A stretch of DNA of 32,712 nt from Chloroflexota bacterium (lineage in GTDB: Bacteria > Chloroflexota > Dehalococcoidia > Dehalococcoidales > UBA2162), in the NCBI GenBank assembly GCA_016190895.1, contig JACPPR010000062.1, positions 1 through 32,712 of the forward strand. The letters run 5' to 3'. The stretch's first letter is position 1. Each line of letters opens with the position of its first letter. Shown here one piece after another: positions 7,073 through 16,008 of this stretch. A program made the translations under genes and the position numbers. The notes beneath the pieces are model-generated. The model did not search any database. It saw only the letters and a list, made by a program, of their open reading frames with translations, and was not told the origin of the DNA.

Positions 7073-8248
7073 TTGGCTAAAAGGGTAGGAATGGAAGTTT
7101 CCCTGGCAATCGGAGAAGCCGCTAAACTGGCCGATGTCGATGTCGTGGCTGCCTATCCGATAACCCCTCAGACTCACATCGTCGAGCACCTGGCCGAACT
7201 GGTGGCTAACGGTGAATTAAAGTCGGCTTATATTCCGGTCGAATCGGAACACTCCGCGATGAGCGCTTGCCTTGGCTCGGCGGCAGTCGGTGCCCGGACT
7301 TTTACGGCTACTGCCGGACAAGGACTGGAACTGATGCATGAAGTGCTCTATGTCGCCGCGTCGATGCAATTACCGATGGTCATGGCGGTAGCTAACCGGG
7401 CGTTGTCAGCGCCTTTGAGCGTCTGGGGCGACCACTCCGATGTTATGGCGGTGCGTGATACCGGCTGGATTCAAATATTCACCGAGAACGGGCAGGAAGT
7501 CTTTGATACTGTTCTCTGTGCCTTCCGCATTGCTGAAGACCCGAAAGTGCTGCTGCCGGTAATGGTTCACCTGGATGGTTTTCACCTTTCCCACATGATA
7601 GAGCCGATTCTGATTTCTGAAGAGGATGAGGTAAAGAGGTTCTTGCCTCCCTTCAAATATCCTTTAGCCCTCGACCCGAAAAAACCGGTGACCATGGGCG
7701 CCTTTGCCCCGCCGGTAATCTATTCCGAGGCCAGGAAAGCTCAGGAAGTCCACCTGGCCGGTACGAAAGAGGCTATCGTGAAATGCTGGGACGAATTTGC
7801 CAGTATCTTCGGGCGCCGCTATTTGCCAGTGGAGACCTACCGCGCGGAGGGAGCCAAAACATTGCTCATGACTATGGGCAGCTTCAGCGAAACGGCCATG
7901 GAAACTATCGATAAGATGAGGGCTGACGGCAAGGATATCGGGCTGGTCAGATTGAGACTCTGGCGTCCATTTCCAACCACCGAACTGCGCCAGGCGGTTA
8001 AGGATGCCGAAACGCTAGTAGTATTCGACAGGGCTATTTCTCTTGGCAGCCAGGCCGGACCGGTCTGTTCGGAAGTCAGGTCAGCCCTGTATAACCTGGA
8101 GAAGAAACCGAGGGTAGCCAGCGTCATCGGCGGCCTGGGGGGCAGGGATGTCACTGTCGCCGGTTTTGAGGAGATAATCAACATCGGTATTAAGATGGCG
8201 AAGAAGGAAAGCCAGCAGGAAATCGAAATATTCGGAGTGAGAGAGTAA
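7073..8248 (+). CDS. porA: Pyruvate:ferredoxin oxidoreductase, alpha subunit
   Basis: A 391-residue protein, the expected length for a separate alpha chain. It carries AYPITPQTHIVEHLAEL near the N-terminus, PVESEHSAMSACLGSAAVGAR, and the TATAGQGLELMHE segment of the pyrimidine-binding domain, with the MVMAVANRALSAPLSVWGDHSD stretch typical of pyruvate rather than oxoglutarate enzymes. The TTG start at 7073 immediately follows the porD stop. Its stop codon overlaps the porB ATG by one base. Confidence 0.93.
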   Translation: MAKRVGMEVSLAIGEAAKLADVDVVAAYPITPQTHIVEHLAELVANGELKSAYIPVESEHSAMSACLGSAAVGARTFTATAGQGLELMHEVLYVAASMQLPMVMAVANRALSAPLSVWGDHSDVMAVRDTGWIQIFTENGQEVFDTVLCAFRIAEDPKVLLPVMVHLDGFHLSHMIEPILISEEDEVKRFLPPFKYPLALDPKKPVTMGAFAPPVIYSEARKAQEVHLAGTKEAIVKCWDEFASIFGRRYLPVETYRAEGAKTLLMTMGSFSETAMETIDKMRADGKDIGLVRLRLWRPFPTTELRQAVKDAETLVVFDRAISLGSQAGPVCSEVRSALYNLEKKPRVASVIGGLGGRDVTVAGFEEIINIGIKMAKKESQQEIEIFGVRE

Positions 8249-9186
8249 TGACAGAAAACTATATTGCCTTCGGCAAGCGACAGGTAACCAAAGAGGAATA
8301 TTTTGCCCCTGGCCACAGGGCTTGCATCGGCTGCGCCGAAGCCCTGGCCGTCCGGCTGGCGGCCAAAGCGCTCGGACCGAATACAATTATCGTTGCTGCT
8401 ACCGGTTGTATGGAGATTGTCGCCTCTCAGATGCCCTGGACATCCTGGAGGCTGCCCTGGATTCATACCCTGTTTGAGAATACTGCCGCGGTCGCTTCCG
8501 GAATCGAATCCGGCTTGAGGACTTTAGAGAGCAAGGGCAAGAAGCCTGTAGAGGGCATTAATGTGGTCGCTACTGCCGGAGACGGCGGCACCAGCGATAT
8601 CGGACTTCAGGCTCTGTCCGGAGCTTTAGAGCGGGGACATAAATTCCTTTATATCTGCTGGGATAACGAAGCCTATATGAATACAGGTATTCAGCGGTCG
8701 TCCTCGACCCCTTACGGCGCTTCGACAACGACGGCTCCGGCCGGTAAGCAAAGCATCGGGCAAATGACCTGGAAAAAGAACCTGCCGGCTATCGTGGCTG
8801 CCCATAACATACCCTATGTGGCGACAGCCTGCCCGAGTTATCCCTTTGATTTTATGGATAAAGTAGTCAAAGGCTCGAAGGTAGACGGTCCAGCTTACAT
8901 TCACGTCTTCTCGGTATGTCCCACCGGATGGCGGTCGGCTCCGGAGATGTCTATCGAACTGGGACGCCTGGCTGTGCAGACCGGGGTATTCCCACTGTTT
9001 GAGATTGAAAACGGGAAATACAAGATAAATGTTAATACACCGAAGCGCAAGCCGGTCGCAGATTATCTCAAGATACAGGGGCGGTTCCGCCACCTGTCCG
9101 AGCAAGAGATAAAACTGATTCAGGACAGGGTGGATAAAGAATACGATGCCCTTGTTGAACGAGCCGAGAAAGACAAAGCGGCGTAG
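8248..9186 (+). CDS. porB: Pyruvate:ferredoxin oxidoreductase, beta (TPP-binding) subunit
   Basis: A 312-residue protein with the TPP/Mg motif GDGGTSDIGLQALSGALERG and a later asparagine in WDNEAYMNTG. Cysteines in CIGCAEAL and ATGCMEIV, plus a later cysteine, fit the [4Fe-4S] cluster of beta chains. With the gamma, delta and alpha chains it completes the heterotetrameric enzyme, which supplies reduced ferredoxin in anaerobes or fixes CO2 in the reverse direction. The start overlaps the porA stop (TAATG). It is the last gene of the operon; a palindromic repeat and a tRNA follow. Confidence 0.94.
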   Translation: MTENYIAFGKRQVTKEEYFAPGHRACIGCAEALAVRLAAKALGPNTIIVAATGCMEIVASQMPWTSWRLPWIHTLFENTAAVASGIESGLRTLESKGKKPVEGINVVATAGDGGTSDIGLQALSGALERGHKFLYICWDNEAYMNTGIQRSSSTPYGASTTTAPAGKQSIGQMTWKKNLPAIVAAHNIPYVATACPSYPFDFMDKVVKGSKVDGPAYIHVFSVCPTGWRSAPEMSIELGRLAVQTGVFPLFEIENGKYKINVNTPKRKPVADYLKIQGRFRHLSEQEIKLIQDRVDKEYDALVERAEKDKAA

Positions 9187-9192
9187 GCGTTA

Positions 9193-9311
9193 AATAAGTT
9201 CAAAGTTCAAATGTCAAATAAAATCCAAATACTGAAATGCCCAAACTACTTATTTAAGCTTTGAAATTTGAACTTTATTTGACATTTGGATTTTGTCATT
9301 TGAAACTTATT
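9193..9311. repeat. AT-rich imperfect palindromic repeat after porB
   Basis: The left half (AATAAGTTCAAAG, CAAATGTCAAATAAA, ATCCAAAT) reappears in inverted form in the right half (ATTTGACATTTGGATTTTG, CATTTGAAACTTATT). The ends AATAAGTT and AACTTATT are complementary. It looks like a short mobile or MITE-like repeat and may end por transcription. There is no coding potential. It also forms the immediate upstream region of tRNA-Pro. Confidence 0.65.
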
Positions 9312-9316
9312 GCTAC

Positions 9317-9391
9317 CGGGGTGTAGCGCAGTTGGTTTAGCGCGCAGCGTTTGGGACGCTGAGGTCGGTGGTTCAAATCCACTCACCCCGA
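9317..9391 (+). tRNA. tRNA-Pro (anticodon TGG)
   Basis: The acceptor stem CGGGGTG/CACCCCG has the C1-G72 pair usual in bacterial tRNA-Pro. The anticodon stem CAGCG/CGCTG encloses loop TTTGGGA. The T arm contains GGTTCAAATCC. The CCA end is not encoded. Confidence 0.95.
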
Positions 9392-9455
9392 TTTGAGTAA
9401 ATGGACAAGATATAGACTCAAAAGTATTGCTCCCCCTCCGCCCTGAGATTCTTCG

Positions 9456-9473
9456 TCCCGACAGGTCGGGACT
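9456..9473. repeat. REP-like hairpin
   Basis: GTCCCGAC and GTCGGGAC are exact inverted arms separated by AG, set in a context (GATTCTTCG before, CCAGAATGAC after) of the type seen in dispersed extragenic palindromes. A second GATTCTTCGTC occurs about 40 bases on. It lies between tRNA-Pro and the oppositely oriented DUF1638 gene. Nothing else is seen in 9392-9548. Confidence 0.5.
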
Positions 9474-9548
9474 CCAGAATGACAGACGTTGGCGGGATTC
9501 TTCGTCTGAAGCAAAGACAAAAGGGGCGCGAAGGAAGTCTAACCGGAA

Positions 9549-10289
9549 TTACTGAGGCTCGGTCTCACTCTGGGGCATGGTCGCCTTATCAGCATCCGGC
9601 CAGAAATCCTTGAAGCTGATGGGGCGGCCCGCGGGAACGACCACGAACTCGTCATCCCATAGACCTTTAGCAATCTTTTCCATAAAAGCCGTAGAGCCGT
9701 GGATTTCCTCGTAGCGCAGGTTGAGGCGGTCGGCGCGGCGGCGGGCGGTTTCTCTGTACTCATCGAGGTTGGTCTCGCTGCTGGTATTGATGAAGGCCAT
9801 CCTTTTGTAATGTTTGAGCCGATATTTCCCCGCATAGACAGCCTGCATCCGCTGGGCACGCTCTTCGCCATATCTCTCCACCATTAATTTATAGTGCGGC
9901 ATTTTGGGAGGCTCAGCGCTATCATCTATCCGTCCCTCTATCCAGCCTTTGGAAAGAAACAGCGAACCCGGATTCTCATGCTGCTCTTTAAGATAAGCCT
10001 CCCGCGAGCCGAGAAATATAGCAATACAATCATCAGCCCTGGGTACGACGAGCGTAGCTGACCTGGATTGCAAGCCGAGAACGGCCTGGCCGCACAAGCC
10101 GTAGGCCAGCACGATAGTATCGAAATCCGAAGATTTGTCTATGGCTTCTTGTAGACTAGCCTTTAATTTTTCAGGAATGCGGTGCAAACCAAAATCGAGC
10201 GTTTCGCATTCTATCTCGGCCGGCAGCTTTGAGCGGAGCTCCTCGATGACAACTGCACAGGCCAGAATCTTTATTTTCCCGTTAAGCAT
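9549..10289 (-). CDS. DUF1638 family protein
   Basis: A 246-residue cytoplasmic protein without a signal or membrane segment. KIKILACAVVIEELRSKL at the N-terminus, the central LAYGLCGQAVLGL (about 61-73) and PRADDCIAIFLGSR (about 83-96) match what I know of the DUF1638 family. Conserved cysteines at residues 11, 66 and 88 could bind a metal. The family is often encoded near corrinoid-dependent methyltransferases in anaerobes, but its function is unknown and no such gene is visible here. It appears monocistronic, with its own promoter at 10324-10353. The ribosome site before the ATG is weak. Confidence 0.75.
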   Translation of the reverse strand: MLNGKIKILACAVVIEELRSKLPAEIECETLDFGLHRIPEKLKASLQEAIDKSSDFDTIVLAYGLCGQAVLGLQSRSATLVVPRADDCIAIFLGSREAYLKEQHENPGSLFLSKGWIEGRIDDSAEPPKMPHYKLMVERYGEERAQRMQAVYAGKYRLKHYKRMAFINTSSETNLDEYRETARRRADRLNLRYEEIHGSTAFMEKIAKGLWDDEFVVVPAGRPISFKDFWPDADKATMPQSETEPQ

Positions 10290-10323
10290 ACTTGTCTTTT
10301 AAGTTACCTTTCAACCTATCTTA

Positions 10324-10353
10324 TTTGTACAGCATTTTTGTTAGGGTTGTCAA
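10324..10353 (-). promoter_or_regulatory. Sigma-70-like promoter of the DUF1638 gene
   Basis: On the minus strand a perfect TTGACA (10353-10348) and TACAAA (10329-10324) are 18 bases apart. The start would fall about 30 bases before the ATG. It lies between the response-regulator stop and the DUF1638 gene, suggesting separate transcription. Confidence 0.5.
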
Positions 10354-10385
10354 AGAATTGGCGACAAAACATACCGCTGGACGCT

Positions 10386-11084
10386 TTAGCTCTTATGCTT
10401 ACCTTCTACCTGACCCTCCGCTTCCTCGTTGGTTAATAAGCCTCGTTGGAGGGCATAGCGCACCAGCTCGACCCGACTGTGCAGGTCTAGTTTCTCCATT
10501 ACCCGAGTCTTGTATGTCTCTATCGTTTTCACGCTCAAGAAGAGACGGTCGGCCATCTGCTGGTTAGTATACCCCTGAGCAACCAGTTGCAGTACTTCAC
10601 GCTCTCGCCGGCTGAGTTTTGCGTAGCTATCAGAGTCCACTTCCTTATCAAGAGAGCCGCTGTAGATTAGTTCTCTCACAAGGCTCTTGGTCAGAGAGGG
10701 ATAAAGAAAAACTTGCCCGCTATCGACTACCCGGATAGCTGAAATAAGTTCGGTATCGGCCGCTTTTTTTGGAATATAGCCCAGCGCCCCCGCCGATAGC
10801 GTCTCGCGAAAATAGGCTTCGTCTTCGTGCATAGTAAGCACGAGAATGGCTACCGGCAAACCTTCGGCTTTGAGTTTGCGGATAACTTCGATACCACTGG
10901 GACCGGGCATACTGATATCCAGCAAAAGGACATCCGGCTTAAGCTCCAGCGCTTTGCTGATTGCCTCATCTCCGTTGCTGGCTTCGCCGATTACCTCCAT
11001 ATCGGTTTGGGCGTTGAGCAGCATTTTCACCCCTGCCCGCAGCACTGCATGATCATCGGCTATCAGAACCCTTATCTTCTTCAC
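10386..11084 (-). CDS. NarL/FixJ-type response regulator
   Basis: A 232-residue two-domain regulator. The receiver domain has acidic pair Asp10/Asp11, phospho-acceptor Asp56 (LLLDISMPG), Thr84 and Lys106. The LuxR-type HTH (about 153-215) carries [42 protein letters not shown] split around the recognition helix. It should be phosphorylated by the kinase encoded just upstream and then bind DNA. Its GTG start (11084) overlaps the kinase stop as GTGA and uses AAGGAG inside the kinase gene, so the pair is translationally coupled. Target genes cannot be told; no matching operator was found. Confidence 0.93.
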   Translation of the reverse strand: MKKIRVLIADDHAVLRAGVKMLLNAQTDMEVIGEASNGDEAISKALELKPDVLLLDISMPGPSGIEVIRKLKAEGLPVAILVLTMHEDEAYFRETLSAGALGYIPKKAADTELISAIRVVDSGQVFLYPSLTKSLVRELIYSGSLDKEVDSDSYAKLSRREREVLQLVAQGYTNQQMADRLFLSVKTIETYKTRVMEKLDLHSRVELVRYALQRGLLTNEEAEGQVEGKHKS

Positions 11085-12586
11085 TTAGTTTCATCTCCTT
11101 TTAAAGGGACTTCGATAAAAACGGTGGTACCGGCACCCGGAGCGGATTCGATGGTGAGCACTCCGCCAATCAGGGAAGCCCGCTCCTGCATGCCGTAGAG
11201 GCCGAGCTTTCGTTCGGTTGTTTTTGAGGCGAGTACGCTCCGGACATCGAATCCTTTACCATTATCTTCGACGATAGCTACTATGGACGAGTTTCTGATT
11301 CCCATCAAGACGCTTACTTTTTTTGCCCCGGAGTGTTTTGTCACGTTGGTCAGCGCCTCCTGAATGATACGGTAAAGGGCGATTTCGACCTCGGGACGCA
11401 GCCTCTTTCCCTCAAAGCCGCTGGCCTGGAATTCCGCGTTCACCCCGAATTTTTCGGAGTACTCTCTGATGTACTGCTTGAGAGCCGCAATCAAACCCAA
11501 ATCATCTATGGAGCTGGGACGTAGCTCGAGAGCCAGGTGGCGCACCTCATCTAAAGTTTCAGCCGAGAGCCGCTTTAACTCGGCGATGCCCTGCCGCATC
11601 TTTTCCGGGTCCTGGGTTTCAAGCACGCGGAAGCCTATCATCAGGGAGGTAATCGATTGCCCCACTTCATCGTGAAGCTCGCGGGCAATGCGTTTTCTCT
11701 CCTCTTCCTGCGTAGTAATGATTTTTGCCAGCAGGGCGCTGCGCTCTTCGTTCTGTTCGCGTAGCTGCCGGTCGCGTTCCTCCAGCTCTTTGGTTCGTTG
11801 CCTCACCCGTTGTTCCAACTCGCGGTTCCACTCGCCTATTTCATCCAGGGACCGCTTCAATTGGCGGCGCATCGTATCCAGGCTTTGGGCAAGTTCGCCA
11901 ATCTCGTCTCGCCCGGTAACAGGGATAGAGGCTTCCAGGTTTCCCGAGCCGAACTGCTGGGCAGTAGCTGCCAGACGCCGTAACGGGGTGACAATCTGCC
12001 GGGTGACCAGTCCCATCAGGCCGGCAGCGAGCAGCACCACCAGGCCGGTCACTAAGAGAGGACGCCCCCCCATCCAGGGTAAGGCTAAAGTTGCCTCCTC
12101 CGGTTTGGACAGGATTACCCCCAGGCCAGCCTGGCTAAGCGGAGCAAAGGCAACCAGATGTTCCCTTCCCTCACCGTGGAAATGCTTTACTATCCCCGTC
12201 GCGCGCTGTTCAACCAATGGGCGGATAACTTCCCAGTGAAGACTGTATTGGGGGGTTTCGGAGTCGGAGCTAGCCAAGATAAGACCGGTGTTATCAACCA
12301 GCTCGAGGTCGTAGCCGCCGCTCAGGCGCTGCAGGAGAGCATTGAGCCGGCTGTCTCCAGGCAGCAAGGGTGTTTCGACACCCATTTGCCCGATGACATC
12401 TTCGGTCTCCAGAGCGACATTCCGTACCAGGGCCTGGCGCTCTTGGTACACCATCTCGACTGCTTGCGTGTTTGTTTGTAAAGATATCCAGGTAAGCAAG
12501 CTCATCAGGGCCACAAAAGCGACTCCGGCGTAAATGATGATTTTTGTCTGTAAGCCCATTCTTGTCAACCGAACTGCATTCGACAT
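11081..12586 (-). CDS. Membrane-bound NarL-family sensor histidine kinase
   Basis: A 501-residue sensor kinase. It has a membrane segment at about 16-36, an extracytoplasmic sensor region (about 37-170, CACHE-like in look), a second membrane segment (about 174-196), HAMP (about 197-250), a charged coiled coil (about 250-295), a HisKA_3 domain with phospho-acceptor His305 ([12 protein letters not shown]), and an ATPase domain with N box Asn414 ([10 protein letters not shown]), G1 box DNGKGFD and GLYGMQERA. It partners with the response regulator whose gene overlaps its end. The ligand is unknown. A possible extended -10 box (TGCTAGAAT, 12604-12612 on the minus strand) gives a very short leader. 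No strong ribosome site precedes the ATG. Confidence 0.93.
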   Translation of the reverse strand: MSNAVRLTRMGLQTKIIIYAGVAFVALMSLLTWISLQTNTQAVEMVYQERQALVRNVALETEDVIGQMGVETPLLPGDSRLNALLQRLSGGYDLELVDNTGLILASSDSETPQYSLHWEVIRPLVEQRATGIVKHFHGEGREHLVAFAPLSQAGLGVILSKPEEATLALPWMGGRPLLVTGLVVLLAAGLMGLVTRQIVTPLRRLAATAQQFGSGNLEASIPVTGRDEIGELAQSLDTMRRQLKRSLDEIGEWNRELEQRVRQRTKELEERDRQLREQNEERSALLAKIITTQEEERKRIARELHDEVGQSITSLMIGFRVLETQDPEKMRQGIAELKRLSAETLDEVRHLALELRPSSIDDLGLIAALKQYIREYSEKFGVNAEFQASGFEGKRLRPEVEIALYRIIQEALTNVTKHSGAKKVSVLMGIRNSSIVAIVEDNGKGFDVRSVLASKTTERKLGLYGMQERASLIGGVLTIESAPGAGTTVFIEVPLKGDETK

Positions 12587-12863
12587 AATCTTTATCCGCT
12601 TTTATTCTAGCACAAAATGAAGCTAAGTTTCCTGCTAACCTCGCCCTCTGGTTCCACCCCTTCAGAGAAGAAGAGGATGAGTTTGTTTTTGAGAGGGCAT
12701 TCACACTCTCTCCTGTTACTTGCGGGAAAGCTCGAAGCAGACCGTTGATAAAGTCCCCCTTTTTCGGCAACCCGCTCTCCCGCCCTCGCCGGTTCTTCAA
12801 AAAGCCCCATTATTCAGTTGTCAGTCGGATTTTCAGGCCATATTCTGCCCATTTTTCTTCTGG

Positions 12864-14426
12864 CTAGGCCGCCATAGCCCGTTCTAAAGGCGGTCTATCT
12901 GTAGTCTTCCACAGTAATCTCGCCATCCGTTTTATATTGGAGACAGTGGCCGCCAATAAGGTGTGTATCCTAGCTCGGGATAAGCCACGGTAGCGGCACC
13001 GCCTCATACCGCACCAGCGGGCAAGGTCGGCTACCTTGTGCTCTATCTTGTAGCGGTTACGGTAGGCTTCTTTCCCTTCTTCGCTTTCCATCCTCTCTTG
13101 CATCTGGTGATAATAAGAGTGGTAATGGCTGATGTGGACTGCACGACCATGAATCTTCGAGTTGCTGTTGAAGCACTTCGGTCTAAGCTCGCAGTCTGCA
13201 CACTGGCAGCGAGAGAATTGAAAGACTATCCCGTGTCGCCGCTGGTCCTCCGTCATTACCAGGTCTCTCTTGCTGTGCGAAGTAACGCATCCGGCCGGAC
13301 AGGTAACTGTCTCGGTTGCTTCATCATACCTGAAATCCTCGACTGTAAAGAGGTCGGCGCCTCTGATGTTTATTTTCTCCGCCAGGCTGATATAACCCGT
13401 TATCTTGCCCTCGTCCAGGCGCTCGAGGTTGGCCCCGGAGCCGTAGGCTTTGTCGCCGCTGATTTCATCGGGTACCAGAGAATGGGCTTCCTCCTGTTGC
13501 TTGAGGAGAGGTCTAAGCTGGCTGCCGTCATCTCTATTGGCAGGGGTTGTCTCAACGGAAGTAATGATTTCCGATTCTTCTTCGACGATGACATGTCCCT
13601 TGTAGCCTGCCCAGCGCTTGTGGTCCTTTTTACCCATGCGGGCGTCCGGGTCGACAGGGCTGACCAACCTGTCCTTAGCTTCATCCGCTCTATCCGCCAC
13701 GGCTTTCTCCAGCAGTTCAAGGTCTTTCTGTAGTTCGGGGGTGACCCTGAGTTTCTTGTCCTTCAGTTCTCTGGCAACTCCATCCAGCAGACTTCTAGCT
13801 TCATCAATCTCTTTCTCCAAACCTTCTTCCATGCGGGTAAACCGGTCCTGCTTGACGACCTGTAAATCTTTAATGCCCAGTTTCTCCGCGAGCTTGGTAT
13901 CCTGGTTTTCTACCGTCTTAAGTACGTTACGGCGACATAATTTGATAAGACCGCTCAGGCTGGTGATGGCCATATCCGCTACGACATGCGTGGAGTCAAT
14001 AATCTGACGTTTGCCGTTGACCAATCCCTTGTCAATACATTGCCGGACGATATTCTCGAAGATTGAGCGGAACTTCTCTTCACCTAATCTCTGGGCTCTG
14101 AAGGTGCAGACGGTGGAATAGTCCGGCGGTTCTTCATCCACAGCAAGCCCGAGGAAGTACTTGTAGGCCAGGTTTATCCTGGCGTTTTCTTCGACCTGCC
14201 GGTCAGAGTCCCCGTAGATGTACTGTAGCAGGCATAGCCTCAGCATAAACTCGGGGTCTTCCGCCGGCCTGCCAAAGTCCGGGGTATATCTATCTTTGAC
14301 TAAGTCATTTACGAATGAGAAGTCCACCACCGCGTTTATCTTCCTGAGCAGATGGTCCTGGGGGACAATCCGGTCATACAGGTAGCTGCCGTAGAATGAG
14401 GATTGGGGTATCTTGGGCTTGAGCAT
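12864..14426 (-). mobile_element. IS1182-family transposase (IS element body)
   Basis: A 520-residue full-length transposase. The DUF772-type N-terminal region (about 15-125, with FGRPAEDPEFMLRLCLLQYIYGDSDRQVEE split in typical fashion) is followed by a DDE domain with Asp144 (IIDSTHV), Asp325 (SGDKAYGSG) and Glu462 (YKIEHKVADLARWCG). A cysteine cluster (Cys376, Cys380, Cys407, Cys409, Cys412, Cys418) between the second Asp and Glu fits the family's zinc-binding insert. The gene is intact and could be active. Terminal inverted repeats were not found with confidence, so only the coding part is delimited. The gene-free strip 12610-12863 between the kinase and the transposase has no gene I can support. 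Confidence 0.9.
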
Positions 14427-14499
14427 CTTCTCTGCCTCCGAGCGATTTTGACCTCATTGTAGCGTGAAAGCAGACGAAATGCTATCTCAAAGGGTTTGG

Positions 14500-14859
14500 C
14501 TACTTCCCTGTGAAATTGTCAGTGCGTCGCAGTTCTTTTTCCCCTCGCGGGATTACCACGCGGTACTTGATTCTTCTCAAGTCCGCATCTGTGAAAGTTT
14601 TGGAATAAATGATATTCCCTTCTCTATTCTTAGCTATTATGGGGTAGGGCGAATTGAAAGTCATTGTCTCAAACTTCAATTCCTCGCCGGGAATAGCGGT
14701 ACCTATCAAAGTATCACCAAAAAATACCTGAAGTGCCTCATCTGCACCGTTGTGTACTCGAATAGTTATCGAAGGTTCGCAAGCCACGAAAGCAGAGGAA
14801 AGAGTCACCAATAAAATCAACGGGAGAAAGATATTAGTTATGGCACAAGAGGATTTCAT
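14500..14859 (-). CDS. Small putative lipoprotein behind the Rhs tip
   Basis: A 119-residue protein with an N-terminal hydrophobic segment (about 9-24) and a cysteine at 27 (AFVAC) that may be a lipid anchor, though the lipobox is imperfect. The rest (SITIRVHNGADEALQVFFGDT and following) looks like a single small beta-sandwich. I recognise no family. It starts 47 bases after the Rhs-tip gene on the same strand and has an AAGGGG site about eight bases before the ATG. Position directly after a toxin-like Rhs C-terminus makes an immunity role possible, but this is inference from order only. Its stop lies about 75 bases from the transposase start, so the IS may have altered its 3' end. Confidence 0.6.
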   Translation of the reverse strand: MKSSCAITNIFLPLILLVTLSSAFVACEPSITIRVHNGADEALQVFFGDTLIGTAIPGEELKFETMTFNSPYPIIAKNREGNIIYSKTFTDADLRRIKYRVVIPRGEKELRRTDNFTGK

Positions 14860-14906
14860 GACGGTGTCCCCTTCAAACCATTATCGCGTTACTATCAAAA
14901 GCAATA

Positions 14907-15821
14907 TCATTTCTTTGGGAAGTGGCGATTTGCATAATTATTAGCTCTTATTTCACTTGGCCGCCAATCGTGCGGCAAAAGCATTTCCCACATGTATGGC
15001 CCATACCAGTCTGCATACTTGTTATCCTCGAACCTGGCCTCAGCAAGATTGGCCCACAAAGCTTGTTCCGAGCGGTGATAAACCTCGTGGGCAACGTAAT
15101 TGTCAAATACCTTAGCACTCTTAAATTCTTGGTCGGTGCGAAGCAAGATGGGGTCCGGATACAGAGACATGCCACCAGTTTTGAGTGTCTTCATGATTTC
15201 TAACGATTCACCTTGGCTGATAAGGCGCAACTGCACCGGTTCATCGAAACTTGGCAATCCTGGCATGTCAGTAAGGAAGCTTATCGTTTGTGTAGGCAGT
15301 TCGATATCAACGATATCGAACTGTATGTCGGAATCTATCATGTACTGTGTGTACTTCTGCTGTTGCTGTCTGAGTTCTTCCCACTTGGCAATGTCCTCAA
15401 AATAATCCATGACCATAGCTTCCATGAGCGAACCCGCTGCATAGTCCATGCCATACTCGGCCATCGCCTCAAGCATTGCCAGAACCTCAAGTTCATTTTC
15501 AAATTCTACCCATAGCCCCGTCGGGTCAACATATCTTAGAGGATTGTTGAAGACATAGGAGTATCGATTCATAGATTGGGGATTGGCCTGATTCTGTACC
15601 ACCGTATCCGCGCTGATGAACCTCCCAATCGTTGGGTCGTAGTACCTTGCCCCGTAGTAATAGAGACCGGTGCTCTCCAATCTCTGCCACGTAAAGAGCT
15701 TGTCCGTAGGCATTGTACCCTGACTTTCTAAACGGTCTCCGAAGGGGCTGAAGCCCCTTCGAAAAGAGTATTTCCACCCTTCCCTTGTCAAAGGAAGGGG
15801 GATTAAGGGGAATGGATTCAC
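14907..15821 (-). CDS. Orphan Rhs-core tip with HExxH toxin-like C-terminal domain (truncated)
   Basis: Residues about 19-103 are the last part of an Rhs/YD core (TGLYYYGARYYDPTIGRFISADT, ending NNPLRYVDPTGLW), written here as separate pieces of one stretch. The preceding thousand or more residues normal for such proteins are absent, and the first 20 residues read through repeat DNA. After the core boundary comes a unique tail of about 200 residues with HEVYH at 245-249, a zinc metallopeptidase signature, and a later PSEIRANNYA segment that could hold a third ligand. Polymorphic toxins place variable effectors exactly after this DPxG boundary. The piece is probably a displaced tip left by recombination; there is no credible signal for its expression or export. 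Confidence 0.7.
   Translation of the reverse strand: MNPFPLIPLPLTREGWKYSFRRGFSPFGDRLESQGTMPTDKLFTWQRLESTGLYYYGARYYDPTIGRFISADTVVQNQANPQSMNRYSYVFNNPLRYVDPTGLWVEFENELEVLAMLEAMAEYGMDYAAGSLMEAMVMDYFEDIAKWEELRQQQQKYTQYMIDSDIQFDIVDIELPTQTISFLTDMPGLPSFDEPVQLRLISQGESLEIMKTLKTGGMSLYPDPILLRTDQEFKSAKVFDNYVAHEVYHRSEQALWANLAEARFEDNKYADWYGPYMWEMLLPHDWRPSEIRANNYANRHFPKK
15740..15761. repeat. Palindrome at the broken edge of the Rhs fragment
   Basis: CGAAGGGGCT and AGCCCCTTCG are exact 10-base inverted arms around GA. A second, weaker hairpin (CCTTCC..GGAAGG, about 15778-15799) lies next to it. The repeats sit where homology to Rhs proteins ends. Confidence 0.55.
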
Positions 15822-15878
15822 TATAACAGCACGTATTGCGTCAAAAGTAACTGTTACCGAAGCCCACCCTTTTGCGCA

Positions 15879-15907
15879 TTTACTTCAGCGGAGAATTCCT
15901 ATACAAT
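15879..15907 (+). promoter_or_regulatory. Promoter of tRNA-Gly
   Basis: TTTACT (15879-15884) and TACAAT (15902-15907) are separated by 17 bases and end ten bases before the tRNA. This is the expected layout for a monocistronic tRNA gene. Confidence 0.6.
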
Positions 15908-15916
15908 ACAGCTAAT

Positions 15917-15992
15917 GCGGGAGTAACTCAGTTGGTAGAGTTCCTGCCCTCCAAGCAGGTTGTCGCGGGTTCGAGCCCCGTCTCCCGCTCCA
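15917..15992 (+). tRNA. tRNA-Gly (anticodon TCC) with C at position 33
   Basis: All stems pair: acceptor GCGGGAG/CTCCCGC, D stem ACTC/GAGT, anticodon stem CCTGC/GCAGG, T stem GCGGG/CCCGT (one G-U). The CCA end is encoded, unlike the two other tRNAs here. The anticodon loop is CCTCCAA, so the base before the anticodon is C, not the almost universal U33. It may be functional, a decaying copy, or contain a sequence error. Confidence 0.88.
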
Positions 15993-16008
15993 CAAAACTA
16001 ATTAAGGT

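Noticed and set aside
13038-13733. Long plus-strand open frame antisense to the transposase
   Set aside because: It lies wholly inside the transposase gene, its translation has no family resemblance, and it has no ribosome site.
12818-14523. TTGTCAGT at 12818-12825 and 14516-14523 as target duplication of the IS
   Set aside because: The sequences inside these copies do not form a convincing inverted repeat (GATTTTCAGG versus AATTTCACAGG), so the IS ends remain undetermined. If real, the IS would have altered the end of the lipoprotein gene at 14500.
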